A DNA stretch of 64,000 nt from Enoplolaimus lenunculus (GCA_030248215.1 JASANG010000835.1:186001-250000), one strand, 5' to 3'. Shown: positions 46,114-59,035, counted from the first letter of the stretch. Numbers and translations are program-made. Notes: generated by a model from the sequence alone, not told the origin.

Positions 46114-47318
46114 AAAATACGAAAAGTCAAGCTAAACTAAGCATTAATTTAAATTTTTTCATATGATTATAAAACGTTACGAATATGATACAGGTTATAA
46201 CACCGGAATATCTACATGACAACTGGTGTAATATTAAGTTTGACCAGTTGTACAAGGCACAGTAATAAAAGGGTATATATACATACCATCAGATCTGAAG
46301 TTTCCAACAATAATAGTTGAAGTATAAAACATAAACATACTATATATGTGAATGAACAATATATAACGATACAAACAAGAAAATTGGAAACGAACTAGCT
46401 GAAACACCTATAGAAACGGGTCCTATTTCTCTCCAGCGATATTAAAATCAATGTCTGTTTTTCACTGGTAAACTTTTGACGTTTTTTTTATTTTTAAACA
46501 CTTGTTTGTTTCTAGATGGTTTAATTTCGAAAATTTTCAATTTTAAACGTCTTATGAGCTTCTATCATGTTCAAATTTGGAATTGATAAAAAATTTGATT
46601 TTTAAAAAATTTCTGTCAAAATATTTAATTACACATTATATGCCATAACCAAACATTCACACGTTATGGGCTGAAACCTGATTTGGTAACCTGTTGATAG
46701 TTTTAGCGCTTTTACATCACGGGACTATTCTGATGACTTAATGAATTATAGGTATACGTAAGTACGTAGAAATGTTGCAGTATGTATGCATGTTCAAAAA
46801 TGTGCCTATTTTAGCACCAAATTTATCACCTGGTAAAGTTTGGAACCTAAAAACCATTATCCGAGTATCGAATTCGGAATATACACACCAATATTTCTGC
46901 AGCAATGCCATGTTATTCGTTTCAGATGTTTTAGAATATTAACCTCCAGAGTGGAAAAACTTCGCTCACAAGATGCTTGCCAGCATATGCCTATCTTTAT
47001 AATCGCTTCATTTTGAAATAAATTCCTGGCTTGTGGCGGCTATTAAGAGCATACTTTGCAGTTTTGTATAAGATAAACGGACAAAGATATAAACCAATAT
47101 CGGATTCTCTTAGCCTATATATAACAGAAATGACCGAACATAAAGAATAGGAGAAATAGATTTTCAAACTATACTATTTAACAAATACCGGAAAACTTAA
47201 ATATAAGGCTATACTAAACAGGGTATACATATTGAAATATAGCAGCACTCAACTCATAGTTAGCAGCAAATGAAACAGAAAAAGCTGCAAAAAACATATA
47301 GATACCTTATCAATCAAG
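46114..47318. other. Spacer, nothing recognised
   Basis: AT-rich, no exon or repeat that I can support. Confidence 0.45.
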
Positions 47319-47576
47319 CTGCAACCGGAGGTCTGTCTTCAACTTCCAGTTCTGGCAAAAGCACTTCTTTTATTGTTTCTTGTACATTGATTTAGTGCGT
47401 ATATCTGATGTAATATTTAAAATTTTATTTCCCACAATTTAACAAAAAATCTTTGAATAACAACTTTTATAAAAATGTGAACTGACAAAGTTTGGCTTAC
47501 TTTTGGTTCCTGAGTCGACTTCGTCAGCATTGGACAACACACCGGCTCCGGTATTTTAACATCCGGTTGCACCTTG
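47319..47576. mobile_element. hAT-like MITE remnant, CCGGTTGCACC end
   Basis: Left GCTGCAACCGGAGG, right ACATCCGGTTGCACCTTG, with CACCGGCTCCGG near the right end as in the fragments at 5040-5126 and 22500-22570. Confidence 0.5.
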
Positions 47577-47775
47577 CTAACCATTTTTAAGTGCAATACG
47601 TTGTAATCAATTAGAAGATAAAAAATATCTCAACGTATATTTGGTTTTGCCTTTCCGACATAGCTCAATATTCTCAACTGGGTGTAGCCGATATCATCGG
47701 TTAATAATAAATCTTGAAGCAAATATGTACTAAAACGTAGATTAGCTTCAAAATAACGTACACCACTGGCGTATC

Positions 47776-47977
47776 CACACTGCAAAAAAGGTGAGTCAAA
47801 TTAACTCTCTCCAAAATAGGATTTTCCTGACTACACAAACTGAGTCAAAATTCGACTCCGCCAGAGTCAAATTGAGTCGAACTTGACTCAGGAGGAGTTG
47901 AATTTTGTCCCAGTTTGTATAGGCAGGAAAGCCTATTTCAGAGACAGTCAATTTGACTCACCATTTTTTGCAGTGCA
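47776..47977. mobile_element. GAGTCAAATTGACTC palindromic MITE, copy 2
   Basis: Element 47778-47975 (198 bp), ends CACTGCAAAAAAGGTGAGTC and GACTCACCATTTTTTGCAGTG. Same internal architecture as 42680-42878 (CTGACTACACAAACTGAGTC). Flanks are CA/CA rather than TA/TA. Confidence 0.78.
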
Positions 47978-48322
47978 AGAGATCCTACTCAGGCTATAGC
48001 CCAACAATAGGTTATCAAAAGCGAAGAATTATGATTTGTATCAAGAATTTCTGGACCCACAACTGGCGTGCACATGTACTCAAAGGGGATACAAGTGTGC
48101 GTCTGCAAAACGAATAGAAATCTATAAAGATATAATTTGAAAATGGTTAACGGTTTGCAAATTTCTCTTTAAAAAGAAAACATTTCAATTTTTTTCCACA
48201 CTGCGCCTCCCCAATACCAGTTGTCTTTTATACGCGATACCATTTTTCACTACAAAATTTTTCTAAATTCATTCTCGCATATTATAAAACAAAAATCAAT
48301 AAAAAATTAAATTTATATCTTT

Positions 48323-51300
48323 TTACAGCGACTGATACGTGGGCGTTGATGACCACCTCTCAGCTTCCCAGCTATCTATTGCGGATCCTGAACTTGATTC
48401 CAAAGGTTCATAGAGACCTTGATTTTTAGGTACCCAAAAAAAATCACCGGAACAAAGCATATTTGTCGCATTCCCACCGGAATTCTGTAACCAGCAGGCG
48501 TGATTAGACCCCTTGTTCATAGTTTGAAACCCGTCAAAATTCAAATTGCCCCTGCTTTGAGGGTTAGCGACCTGGTATGCTTCGGGGTCAAATCCTGTTA
48601 AAGGTCTACCGGACGAATGTAGATAACCGGAATTGAATTCCTCACCCCTGATATTGGGAACAATGTCCTGGCTGCCAGTGTCGCGCTGTAAGGTTAGGCT
48701 GTTTCCATAAGTAGTTGATGCTTGGTTACTGTTGTCTTGGAAACCAGTATATCCGTTGAGCGCCTTTTCATTGCTAACAATGTCATTGTCAATGCTACCC
48801 AAATACTGATCTAATTCATGATTGTCAAAAGTTGAAATATCCGGAGTCGCAAACTCAAATTGATCGTTGAAGCTGACGTTTTCAGCAGGAGTGCAGTTAA
48901 TTCGGGAACTGTAGCTCGCGGACAGCGGGTCAAAACAGGAGGCACTCGAGTCATATGGTGATGCTTCAGAGTGAAATTGATGGTCAAGTGGTAAAGGTGT
49001 GTCTGGAGTAAGTGTTGTTGTGTGAAAGCTACCAGGAGTAATCCATGATTCTGAAACCTGGTCATTGGTGGGTTTTTGGCTCCAGGTAAACGAGACGCTT
49101 CGACCCAAAAATGTATCACTCACAGGCGGCGAAGGGTCTATAGGGGGGCTCACAGAGCTTTGGTGGCGTATAAAACCGTTCGACGGTGAACGCCATCGGA
49201 AAATGCCCGAATCATGTTGAAATTGATCAAATGGTTGAACAGTACCCTTTCGCGCGACATTTTGCCTATTTTCAACATGCCGGGCGTGGTCAGTTTTGAA
49301 CAGATTGGAAGTCTGAAATACAACAGATCTGAACAGCGAGTCTCGCGAAGTTGCATAAACCGTAAGTACGCATTGTTTATCTTTCAAGGCCTGTACATAT
49401 GATTGCACAAATACTCGTTTTACAAACATTGTATTTTCATGCTGTCGTCAACTATATGTCGACCGCATGCTGCCGGCTAGCTGCTTCAGAGATGGATTTG
49501 GGTAAGGATTTTTTTACTCGACTCGCGCTTCACTCATGTCAACATGAATTTCTTATCCCCGGTATACCCACGCTAAAAAGATCTACCCGCGACCCACCTT
49601 TTACCCGCGACTGAAGTTAAACCATATTTTAAATATCGCTGGTAATTCGCTCTTTAATGAAGTTTTACAATATAGCTTCAATGAATTTTACAAATGAAGT
49701 TTTACTAGAAACAACAAATTTTTGAACCCAGCTAAATAAACACGGGCCGAACCTGACCAGAAATAAAACAGACAATAGCGTAATGTCTCAAATGTTTCCC
49801 GACATTTCCAGTCACTATATGACGACTATTCATGATGCATGTTTGATAAACTCCTTCAGCTCCCTCAACGTTTGTACAAGAATTTACGAACCTGAAAATC
49901 TAACTTACATTCGTTGGATTACTGGGTTTTGATGCCGAGCATTGTATCAGTTGATACTGATTGGCTGTTGTGTTGAACATTGAACAAGGCAACTCAATAG
50001 GGTTCAGTTCTATTGACGGAAAGTTAGATTTGATTATTGGAGCTGGAAAAACATAAATAATAAAGATAGACTAGGTGGTATTTGGTAGAGTTTGAGTTGA
50101 AGTGTTGCTCTGGAATGTATCTGTTTTCCAAAAGCAAATATGCATCCTATCTTTATTTCATAAATGTTCCCCATGGTTTGCATAAAATGATAACTTACAA
50201 GTGCGAAAAAGGGCTGATAGTAAAGCTATTACACTTTAGTTTGCGCAGAGTACTTTGGAATAAACAATTTGACTCAAATGTGTTAACCTATTTTATTAAT
50301 TTTACTCGATTCTGCAAGGACCACATAAAATCTTCAGGCATGAGCGTCCTTAAACAAAATCCTTGTTATATACGTCTCTGACAGTTATATACAGATATAT
50401 TTATTACAGATTTATGCCACGCGTCAGAGGATATACGGTTTTATATCATGATGAACCCACCTGTATTACACTGACTACGGTTTCGGCTTCTCGTGGCGTC
50501 AAATTCACTTCCGACACTATCTAAATTATGAAATCCCAACGAAGGCAACGATTCACCGGGCGATAGAGTCACAGGATTACCGGGTTTCGAGCTCGTAGTT
50601 GACTGATCGGTACGTGAAACTTGGGTAACGAATACCGCGCTTTGATTGCTTAAAGAAGTCGAGCTGCAATCGAAAGACATTTGACTGGCTAATTGTTTTC
50701 CACAGTATGCGCCTAATTGAACTTGATTGGCTGGTTTCTCATCAACGGTTGTTCCCTGTTTAATGTGATTGGCTAGCGGTTCTCCATTGTGTGTGCTTGG
50801 ATAAATTTGATTGCTTTGTTTGTCATCAACTCTTGACCGATGTTCGATTTGATTGGTTCGCTTTTCCGCTGCAGAGTTCAGCAATGGGTCTTGACTGGCT
50901 CTCGTGTTCAATGTTTGATAACAAAATGCCATTTGATTGCCAACTTGTTTCTCTTTAGATCCAACTGACCGATTTTGCTTCGTTATCTCTTCTTCGACTG
51001 ATTGTCGTTTACTTTGATTGGTTCGTTTCTCAACGTTCCCGTGATTTGAATTGCTCATTTCCTGCTCGGTTGTTTCCTCGGTTTTTGAAGACTTGTCTGG
51101 CTCTTCTGCTTTCTCAATTTCAATCGGTGGGCTTGATTTGTATACGGACTCTTCTTGATTCGGCTCAGAAGTTTCACGTCCGTCAGTGTCTTTGGATTTG
51201 CTCGCATTTGCAATCGCAGCTGCAAGTTTCTTGCGACGCTTAGGCCGATATTTGTAGTCCGGATAGTCACGCTGGTGTTTTTTACGAATTTCTTCCGCGG

Positions 51301-54085
51301 CGTCAATGTAAGGTTGTTTGATCGATTTTGGCATCTCTTTCCATTCTGTTCCTAAAAACGATTATTCAAATTTCAACAAATGATGCGTGGGTGATAGTGA
51401 CGCTTCTAGAGTGCATCCGTTGGTGTAAAACTGGAGAGCGAGGGGTACCAAAATGTTCAGAAATCACAGCTGGAGGAGATCCAAAATCATGCAGATGATG
51501 TTGTATTTACTCTTTCGGTTAGAATTTGGTTTACTCAACAAAATAAATAATCTGATTTGCAGCAGACTGGAACCTGATATCCGGTTGCACTCCAAACCGC
51601 CACAACGCTGTCCAATTGTGACTCATAACCAAGCGAAAACCAGGGGTTCATTATGTTCTTAGAAGAGATTTGTCTTCTGACGCCGTGAAAGATCGAACAT
51701 GTAAAAGGTGTATGCAAAATACGTTGGACTGGGAATGTATTCCCTAATAAGCCAGAAAACGTGCTTTAACGTGATGAATAAAATACCTGCTGAATCCTAG
51801 AGGTTGAAACTTCCATAAGGCTATACCCTCCAAAACGGAAATCCTAATAACGCACTCGTGTGTCACAGCCTTAGCCCCCGACGCGACATTATATAAATAT
51901 TAAAATACTTTCATAGTGAACAGCTGATTGAAATGTATTCCTGAACAACCTGGATTGGCTCTTGTACACATCCAACTATATTTATTCTTAGGCTTATTAT
52001 TTGGGTTAGAATATGGCTTATGCGTGCCTAAGCATTATCCCAAACCTAAACTTTGTCGAAACATTTGCCTAAACGCAATTACTTACCTAGTAACTTGCTC
52101 AATTCTGCGTTATGCATTCCTGGCTTTTGAAGTGCCAACTCTTTGCGCCGCGTTTTCGCCCAAACCATAAACGCGTTCATCGGACGGCGAATTCTTGATG
52201 GCTGAAAATGGAACGAAAAGTGAAAAATTTGCTAAATATAGTTTTTCTTAACTTTAAAAATTTGACTTAAAAAGCCGTGAAATAATTTTTTTAAACTTTT
52301 CTCACATTAAGGTCCACTATATCGTGTAAAAACTATAATTTCAAGCCAAGATTCGAATCGCAGCTTCAACGGTGGGAGGCGTTTACCATGGCCGCTTAGC
52401 CATAGGAGCTTGACCGTCGATCGCGATGCGGCTCACGTCTTGGGGAGATTTTGCACTGCATGTATGTGTAGTATACAATAGTTAAACGCTACGCGTATAT
52501 ATACCGATTGCTCTATGTCTGCTATATCTGAAAAGGGGTTAAGGTATTTAACTGTAGTAAAAGTTGTACACATACTGTACGCCCACCAAGTTCGAACAGT
52601 GGATAAATTGTCAACCTTTTGATAAAAGCATCTTACAACCTCAAAAATTTAAAGAATGTTAAACATAACCTAACTTGGAGTTTGATGTCAGAAAAGCTCG
52701 CGGCTACTGCTTTCCTATCCCGTAAGAAGAAGCTTTCATAAACTACAACTCCAATCCCATCTTAAGATGAGCTGCTGCGTCTCTAGACGCTCCTTCGCCC
52801 GGAAGCACGGTCTTACTGGTTGTTGCTCGGCTACCCTAGCGCACCCACCGTCAGAATATGAGCGACCGGTGGCAATTTGTCCTAAATGCTCTCAGAGAGG
52901 TGGGACAAGGGAGGTGCTGTAGGCACGCGTTCTGTAGCACTTTTCTTAAAGTATTTTTTAGACAAATAGGTACCGGCATCCGATAGTCAGACACAAATAA
53001 TTTTGTCTTGATTATGAAAATGTAATGTGCCTAAAATCTGTTTTATGCACTGTCTTTAAATGCTTGTGAAATATATATCCAACGTTTTTAGGACAATATG
53101 AGCTACTATTTTTTTCTAAGTGAGAAACTTCGGTTGCAAATTGAACCGGAAGCCATATGCATATGCATTTTGTACATTCAATCGAAGAACCCTACTTCCA
53201 ATTTCAGGACGTCTTAACTTCGAGCCACCTCTCTACAAATGATGTGTCGGGGGGATGCTAAGACCGGCCTCGCCGTATATATACCTGTTCTCCAGCGCTG
53301 AACAACTCGCTTTGAATCAACAACTGATTTGATGGAACAATATCAACTCCATGGTAAGAATGTTGGTTGGTTTTAGAATACTGTCTTCCCAGGCTTCCGG
53401 CGTAAACCCAAGGGCTCACCACCGCTATTGAACCACCATTATCAGTAGAAGCAGCAAATATTGGCCTGCGGTAATAGTTTGAGTATTGTAAACTTGCAGG
53501 CATAGGGTGTTCATAATTTGCTCGATTGCTTTTCGAAATGTTCCCAGCGTCTCTGCACGGTTTGTAGTAAAAATTTGAATTTAAAACCGTTCTCGGTGGT
53601 AGCTGCAGACGTGGGGGATCTTGTGGAGTCAGGGGTGATGGTAGAAATGACCCAGACGGTATCGGTTGGCTAACGGCAAGGCTGACTGGCCTTTCAAACT
53701 GTCGCAATTCAGGTCGGGGTTGGTCGAAGGTATACGTTGCACCGTTCTGCCACTGATTGTAGTTAGATTGGTCAATACCTAGGGTTTTGTCATTGCCGAA
53801 TTTAGTGATTTTCTGTCCAACGCCAGCGTTCAGATTGCCAGGGCTTGAAGCTATTGCCATTTTATGCTCAACTTTAAGCTCAGAATCATTAAATTCGTAC
53901 CACTCTTCGGTTTCGGTCCCTTTGCCTGATTTTGAATGCTCACTGGTTTCTTCTGAAAATCGGGCTGAAACGGGGTTATCGGCGAGATTATACTTATTCT
54001 GATCCTCGTTGAACAAATCCAACAAACTGTCAATTTTATCTGGCCAGGTAGAATCTTGTTTTACTTCTGAATCAAGCGCAGCCAT
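48323..54085 (-). CDS. SoxF-like HMG-box transcription factor (complete, 5 exons)
   Basis: Sequence-specific DNA-binding regulator of the Sox family, acting in the nucleus. Exons on the minus strand: 54085-53285, 52201-52087, 51351-50461, 50042-49909, 49312-48323 (2931 nt, 976 aa; phases agree, standard GT-AG). HMG box about residues 270-347: [52 protein letters not shown] and the intron inside the box after SKLLG fit group F (Sox7/17/18); the second half ([20 protein letters not shown]) is divergent, so the subgroup is provisional. Far longer than vertebrate SoxF (about 380-415 aa). It has a 267-aa N-terminal Ser/Pro/Asn-rich region, a Lys-rich tail after the box (nuclear targeting), a 14-aa degenerate repeat at about 465-530, and a long Ser/Thr/Asn-rich C terminus likely to hold the activation domain. 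The ATG follows a clear Met-Ala-Ala start; upstream frame not conserved. Confidence 0.88.
50660..50870 (-). repeat. 14-codon degenerate tandem repeat inside SoxF exon 3
   Basis: Successive units [55 protein letters not shown] and [11 protein letters not shown]. The NQ/NH at position 4-5 and acidic end recur. An earlier [14 protein letters not shown] unit lies upstream. Confidence 0.65.
52350..52410 (-). repeat. tRNA-like A and B boxes (SINE head or tRNA relic)
   Basis: On the minus strand TATGGCTAAGCGGCCATGG resembles an A box and, about 35 bp later, GCGATTCGAATC resembles a B box (GATTCGAATC). The T-stem does not pair, so this is not a working tRNA. It sits in SoxF intron 1. Confidence 0.4.
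52690..52945. repeat. GC-richer SINE-like segment in SoxF intron 1
   Basis: Stands out by base composition (GCTGCTGCGTCTCTAGACGC, GCGCACCCACCGTCAG, GAGAGGTGGGACAAGGGAGG). No coding frame; possibly a tRNA-derived or composite SINE with its head near 52400. Confidence 0.3.
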
Positions 54086-55353
54086 AGCTAGAAACCTCTT
54101 GTAGTTTGCTAAACACTACCAAATTTAACAGAAAAAACCACCCCCTGATCTGAACTAAAATTCAGTGACGAAATTGGCAGAAGAGTCTACGAAGTTGCGA
54201 ATCACAAAATATAATATATTCCAAAAAAACGCGTTTGTTGCTGAATAAGTTTTCCGCAGCTTGATCAAATCAGACGGAACCATCGTTTGTAGCCGGAAAA
54301 TAGTACAATTTTGATTGGTGTTAAACGTCGTTGGCTACCGTAACCCATTCACCATTGCTTGCGTTGATGTTTATCTCCATTTAGAGCAGTTTAGACTAAA
54401 CAGAATCATCAGTATTTCACTACAAACTTCGGTTATAGCATCCATAGTTAACGATTCTATCACAAAAGTTAGTAATTTCTATCTATTAGTCTGTGTAACG
54501 AGTATTACCAAGTCTTGTAAGCACTCTGAATTCCACCCGATATGTTCCAATCCAACAATGCACAACAACCTAAGGAATCGAACTCAAGTCTAAGTAAATG
54601 GTTAAATTTAAGCAGCGCGTTTAAGCTGTCACAAATGTTTTGACTGCAAGCGTGCGATTCCTAGTTTGGCTTGCGTTCAGAAGTTACACAAAAGTCTTGC
54701 AGCACCAGGCAAAAAAACGGCGACCGAGAATCAGTTAAATGTTGTAGAATTTTTGATAGTTGCTTGCGTTTGTAAGCTGCATTTATATATAGTTCCGTTA
54801 AAATATATTTCTAGATATAAATATATAGTTCTAGATATGTATAATAAATAAATACTATGTAACAATGATTTGTGGGGTAATTTTCTAAAAAACATAATAA
54901 ACACAAGCTTAAGTTTTGAAAATAAGTTAATTTCGTTTTTAGTGTTAGGTATAAATTTTTTGAAGTGCCGCATAGACTAAGACTGACCTACCCGCGGGGC
55001 CTAAATGACTCTCTGTACTTCAGAATCACGAGACATATTTTGAATGGTGTACAGAGCCAGCCGCAAATGCCAAAAAAACTTTCAGAACAGCGAACTGTAG
55101 CAACAACGGATAATAACTGTCGTTCATGGGAACAGAGTCAAATGGTAAAATATGTGTTATCCTATACTCCAAATCGTTTATATATATTTTTATGGTTCGG
55201 ATGGCTAGGTTTCCGTATTAACCTAGCCGCCAGTGGTAGACTGGATTTTTCTGAGCGTGGGCCGGTTTAAGGTTTACCAACGCTCTTGTACAATATTTTA
55301 AAACTTTATGACGTTCTAATTTTCCGAATTATATCGAGTATTTTCCAATCAAG
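54086..55353. other. Upstream flank of SoxF
   Basis: Presumed promoter side of SoxF. I see no motif that can be defended. A plus-strand open frame (54965-55270) includes an acceptor-bounded stretch (MPKKLSEQRTVATTDNNC) with a GT after SWEQSQM, but it does not join in phase with the candidate exons downstream. Confidence 0.35.
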
Positions 55354-56280
55354 TAGATCGGCTCGCAGAGGAGGTCAAGATTTTCAAAAAGTGTGATTAC
55401 TTGAATACTTGTCGTCGTAGAAAATCGAAAATGTATAAGGTATGTAAATATTCAGACCGTTGTATCTGCACTTTCCGTTCGTCCACAGACTTAACCATAA
55501 ACCCGGGTTTATGTTTTGGCTCAGCTTCAAGAAACGGCTTGCCAAAGCATAAACGATAACCTTAAATCTAAAGGAAAGTGTATATATACTGGAGTAATCA
55601 AACGAGCTAAATTCACTTTTCTTATACAATCCTTGCATATAATTGCGCAATCAAGAACCAAATTTTGCCGAAACATTCATATGAAGAGGAATAAAGCTTT
55701 TGCACGAATTTCGGTTGGAATAAAATTTCGGTACATTCCAGCACACTTTGTGTAGCCTTTGCTGAAAAGTATCGGCTTACCGTCACTTATCTAAGCTTAA
55801 GATCGTAAGCCAGTGGCGTATGGAGAAATTTGGATTGCAGGGCCGCGATTTTGCGAAATTCTGGTTTGGGTTTCCACCGAAAAGTAAACGTATAACACCC
55901 GTTTACAGTGTCAGATGTCAATTTTTGGTGAGGTGGGCGACGTTATCCACGTCCCAATAGTTGGCTTCTAGACCGATTTCACAGTTCTCTTTTAGGTCCT
56001 CTTATTTTTTGGATGGCTGGTCAACTGGACCTGGCTGAAGTGTTCGCCAAGTGAGTACAACTTGAAAAAATATTGCGAGTGAACGGCTAGGCACTATCGT
56101 CTGCGAGTCTAGTACAGAACTTCAATTTGGAATCATTTTGAGCGTATTTTTGTGTATAAAATATTTCTTGTCACTAGGAGTTTAATCACAGTGAAAGAAG
56201 ACTCGAAGTTAGGATTAGGTCGAGTTTTGAAGAACTCGCCAGCGAAGCGAGCGAAAAGTTATACCGTGTTTCAGTATTAA
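55354..56280 (+). CDS. Unrecognised candidate gene 3' part, divergent to SoxF
   Basis: Three candidate exons: 55354-55439 (DRLAEEVKIFKKCDYLNTCR, then KSKMYK; donor AAG|GTATGT), 55996-56050 (PLIFWMAGQLDLAEVFA; acceptor CTCTTTTAG, donor CCAA|GTGAGT) and 56178-56280 (SLITVKEDSKLGLGRVLKNS ... YTVFQY, TAA). The last two join in phase. The first ends in phase 0 while the second needs phase 1, so at least one exon is missing or the first is unrelated. The last exon contains GCGAAGCGAGCGAAAAG, which resembles repeat sequence elsewhere, lowering confidence. No family recognised. Confidence 0.3.
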
Positions 56281-58742
56281 ATCCCTTTGTAGACAGTCTC
56301 AAAACGTTCCTTATGTGACAAATGAGCGATGCTGGATTTGGTTATACCACAAGCCGACCCCTCGCCCAGTTCAACACCTGTGTAATCAAGAAGCTGTGCA
56401 CAATTCTAGTGGGTGTTCACCTTGGAGACCTGCTGCGGATATGGGTACGATCTGGCACGAAAATCAAATTGCCTTACTCTGTTTATTGGTATCTTTAGTT
56501 ATGAGCTGGATAGTACGGGAAATTTAAATTTGACGTCTCCTTTGAACAGCGTCACAGGCAAAAGTATGGGAAAATGGAACAGTGAAAAAGCACGCGAGCG
56601 AGGTGAACGAGCAGCCCGGCTTAATTTTTTATCTATATAATGTAAATTATTATGAACGTACTGATTCGATTTTAAAGCCCCCCTCGGTACGCGCCTGCCC
56701 GATGGCGTTCCCAGCAGCTTTTATTATGCCTTTTATGACACTATGAGAGGATGAGAGCTTAGTAAACGGATCTTGCCCAAACAACTATACCGTAAATATT
56801 TTTCATAAAGGACAGCGGCTAGATGAGCATTCTCCCTTTACACATATATACCTCTTAAACATACTCATCGTTTGGTGCGGTCTCCAAAATTGAATTGATT
56901 AGGTATACAGATTGCTAAACAACCTCGTAAAACGACTAAAAGCTGAGTTATTGCCATAAATTTTGTTTGTTCAATTCTTTTACGGCGGCGGTGTCGGTGT
57001 ATTAATCGAAAAATACTCGAAAACTTTGAAAATTTGCAAATTTCGCTCACATGGTAAAAATTTAAACGGTTATATATTGCCAATGTCATACTAAAAAACC
57101 AATATTTTAGTCGGTTTTTCTGTGTCAATCCAGGCAAACTTATTCTGCACACAACCAACAAAGCGCTTGTCGGCACACCTTTTGAAACGTTTTTAATAAA
57201 ACGGCATGGCTCCTTTGGGCTGAAATTTAATTCGCAAGCTGGACCAGCAAACAAAATTTAAATATTTCAACTGTGAAAATCAATTTGAAACTTTTTGCCG
57301 AATGTGAGATTTGTTAAAAAAAGTAGCAAGAACGATGCGACTGTGCTGGCTTTGACCGAATTTTTTTACAAAACTTCTTTTTTTCTCAGTCAGGCAATAC
57401 ATTTTAGGACGTATTATATATAGCTATAGTATTATATTGTATATTTGGCTTTATATACTTTGTCTGTGAGTAAAAATTAAAAACATTTATATATAGTTGT
57501 CAACGTGTTAAAAATTCCTAAATCAAACACAGCTTTAACGAAAATTATGGCCCTGTAGAGGGCATATATAAAATATAAAAGCGCGTCATGTGGTTAAATC
57601 GATTCGCTACAACATAATATATTATACAAAAAAGCTTTTCGATCATCTGCTTAAATCTCGTTCCAAGAATTACAGCTCAGTCTTTTAAGGCACTTATCAT
57701 TATTTGCCTCGTATATATTCACCTTCTAAAAATTCGATTAAACCTTACTTCCGATATTAAAAACTTTTGGGTCTTTAAGAAAGTACTTAGCGAATTTATT
57801 AAGCAAACAAGCATATATTTTCTTTTCGTAAACATTATAATCTCCAGTTTCGGGCGAACTCCGGGTTGTTAAGTCTAAAATCTTTAGGGTTAATATGGCC
57901 GAAAGGCTAATGGTATCAGGGTAGTTTTATTAAGCTTGATATACTTTAAAAAATTAATTAAGTAAGTATCAGTAACCAGTAAACTTGCCTAAACGTAATA
58001 ACATCTGCAAAAGTATACCGGAAGCGGACATAGGGGCGGGAACGCTATTAAATATTTCAAAACTTTGTCATATAAACGTTACTAAACATCGTATATATAC
58101 CAATATTTTATCGGTAGATAGCTGAAAACCTTCTAGATAACGTACCAAATAAACAGCGCCCGTTTTCAATGTTAAGATGCTAATTTTTTAAGAGTTTAAC
58201 GGATAAAGCAGCTGAACGCAAAAATATTTTTGCCATCTAGAAAAAATCGTTGTAACGTGCCATCCACCTGTCGCTTAACGATATATATAATTCTGGATCC
58301 GCCGCTGAAATCTTGAGAAGGCAGTCAAACTGCTTAGGCTATCAACCTATTATCTATGTAAAAGCCGTAAATTTCGTAGTTAAACCTATTTTAATTCCAT
58401 GTTACGTTTAGGCTTCGGTTTATGTTTTTTGATGTTTAAGCTAGGTTCGGAGGTATACATTGTTCGTTTCAGAGAATGTACACAAATGTTCACTGTTGTT
58501 GTTGCTACTGGACAACACCATAGTTCGAAATTGGCAAAGAAGGCAAAACTTTAGAGAAAAACATTCATTTAATTGCTGGTAACACGTAAGTACGATTTAA
58601 ATGTATCAGCAGCCTAAAGGGCGTGAGGAAAATACCGCTGCAAATTCTAAGCAAAATTCAGAGTGCTTCAGTTTTCCTATACAATGCCAAACGGTCGAGC
58701 GTGTAGTAGATACTAGAAACAAATTTTTCGACAAAAACAACA
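56281..58742. other. Spacer, nothing firm
   Basis: AT-rich. The 129-codon minus-strand frame at 56865-57254 has no recognisable motif and no splice context; I treat it as chance. A TTAGGC-like stretch occurs near 58400-58440. Confidence 0.4.
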
Positions 58743-58756
58743 TTTTATATATATAA

Positions 58757-58797
<41 letters not shown>
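58743..58797. repeat. (AT)n microsatellite
   Basis: Pure or nearly pure AT dinucleotides with AAT variants at the left. Confidence 0.95.
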
Positions 58798-58800
<3 letters not shown>

Positions 58801-58929
58801 CGTAATATCTGATGTCAGACATCAAGACACTTAATCATAATTGTGCTAGATTTAACTTATTAATGTGTAAATTTTCAGATTTTTGCATAGTTTTATATGC
58901 AGAAAAGCTAAGCTTAAAAAGGTTCGTTC

Positions 58930-59035
58930 CGTATTATAGAACAGGCTACTGACAGTGAATGTTAACCTAAGCCTTAAATGTGAGCTTAAACCCGAAGCCT
59001 TAAAACGCTTAGACCTAAGCGTAAACCAAACCGCT
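58930..59035 (-). mobile_element. TTAGGC-core MITE remnant
   Basis: On the minus strand, CGCTTAGGTCTAAGCGTTTT and TTAGGTTAACATTC with GGCTTCGGGTTTAAGC. Ends not recovered. Confidence 0.4.

Noticed and set aside
49313-49429. N-terminal part of the 368-codon Sox open frame ([16 protein letters not shown]...)
   Set aside because: Lies upstream of a good acceptor (TGTATTTCAG) that joins in phase 0 with the exon at 49909-50042; the extra residues are intronic read-through.
56865-57254. 129-codon minus-strand open frame
   Set aside because: No domain, no splice context, composition typical of AT-rich chance frames.
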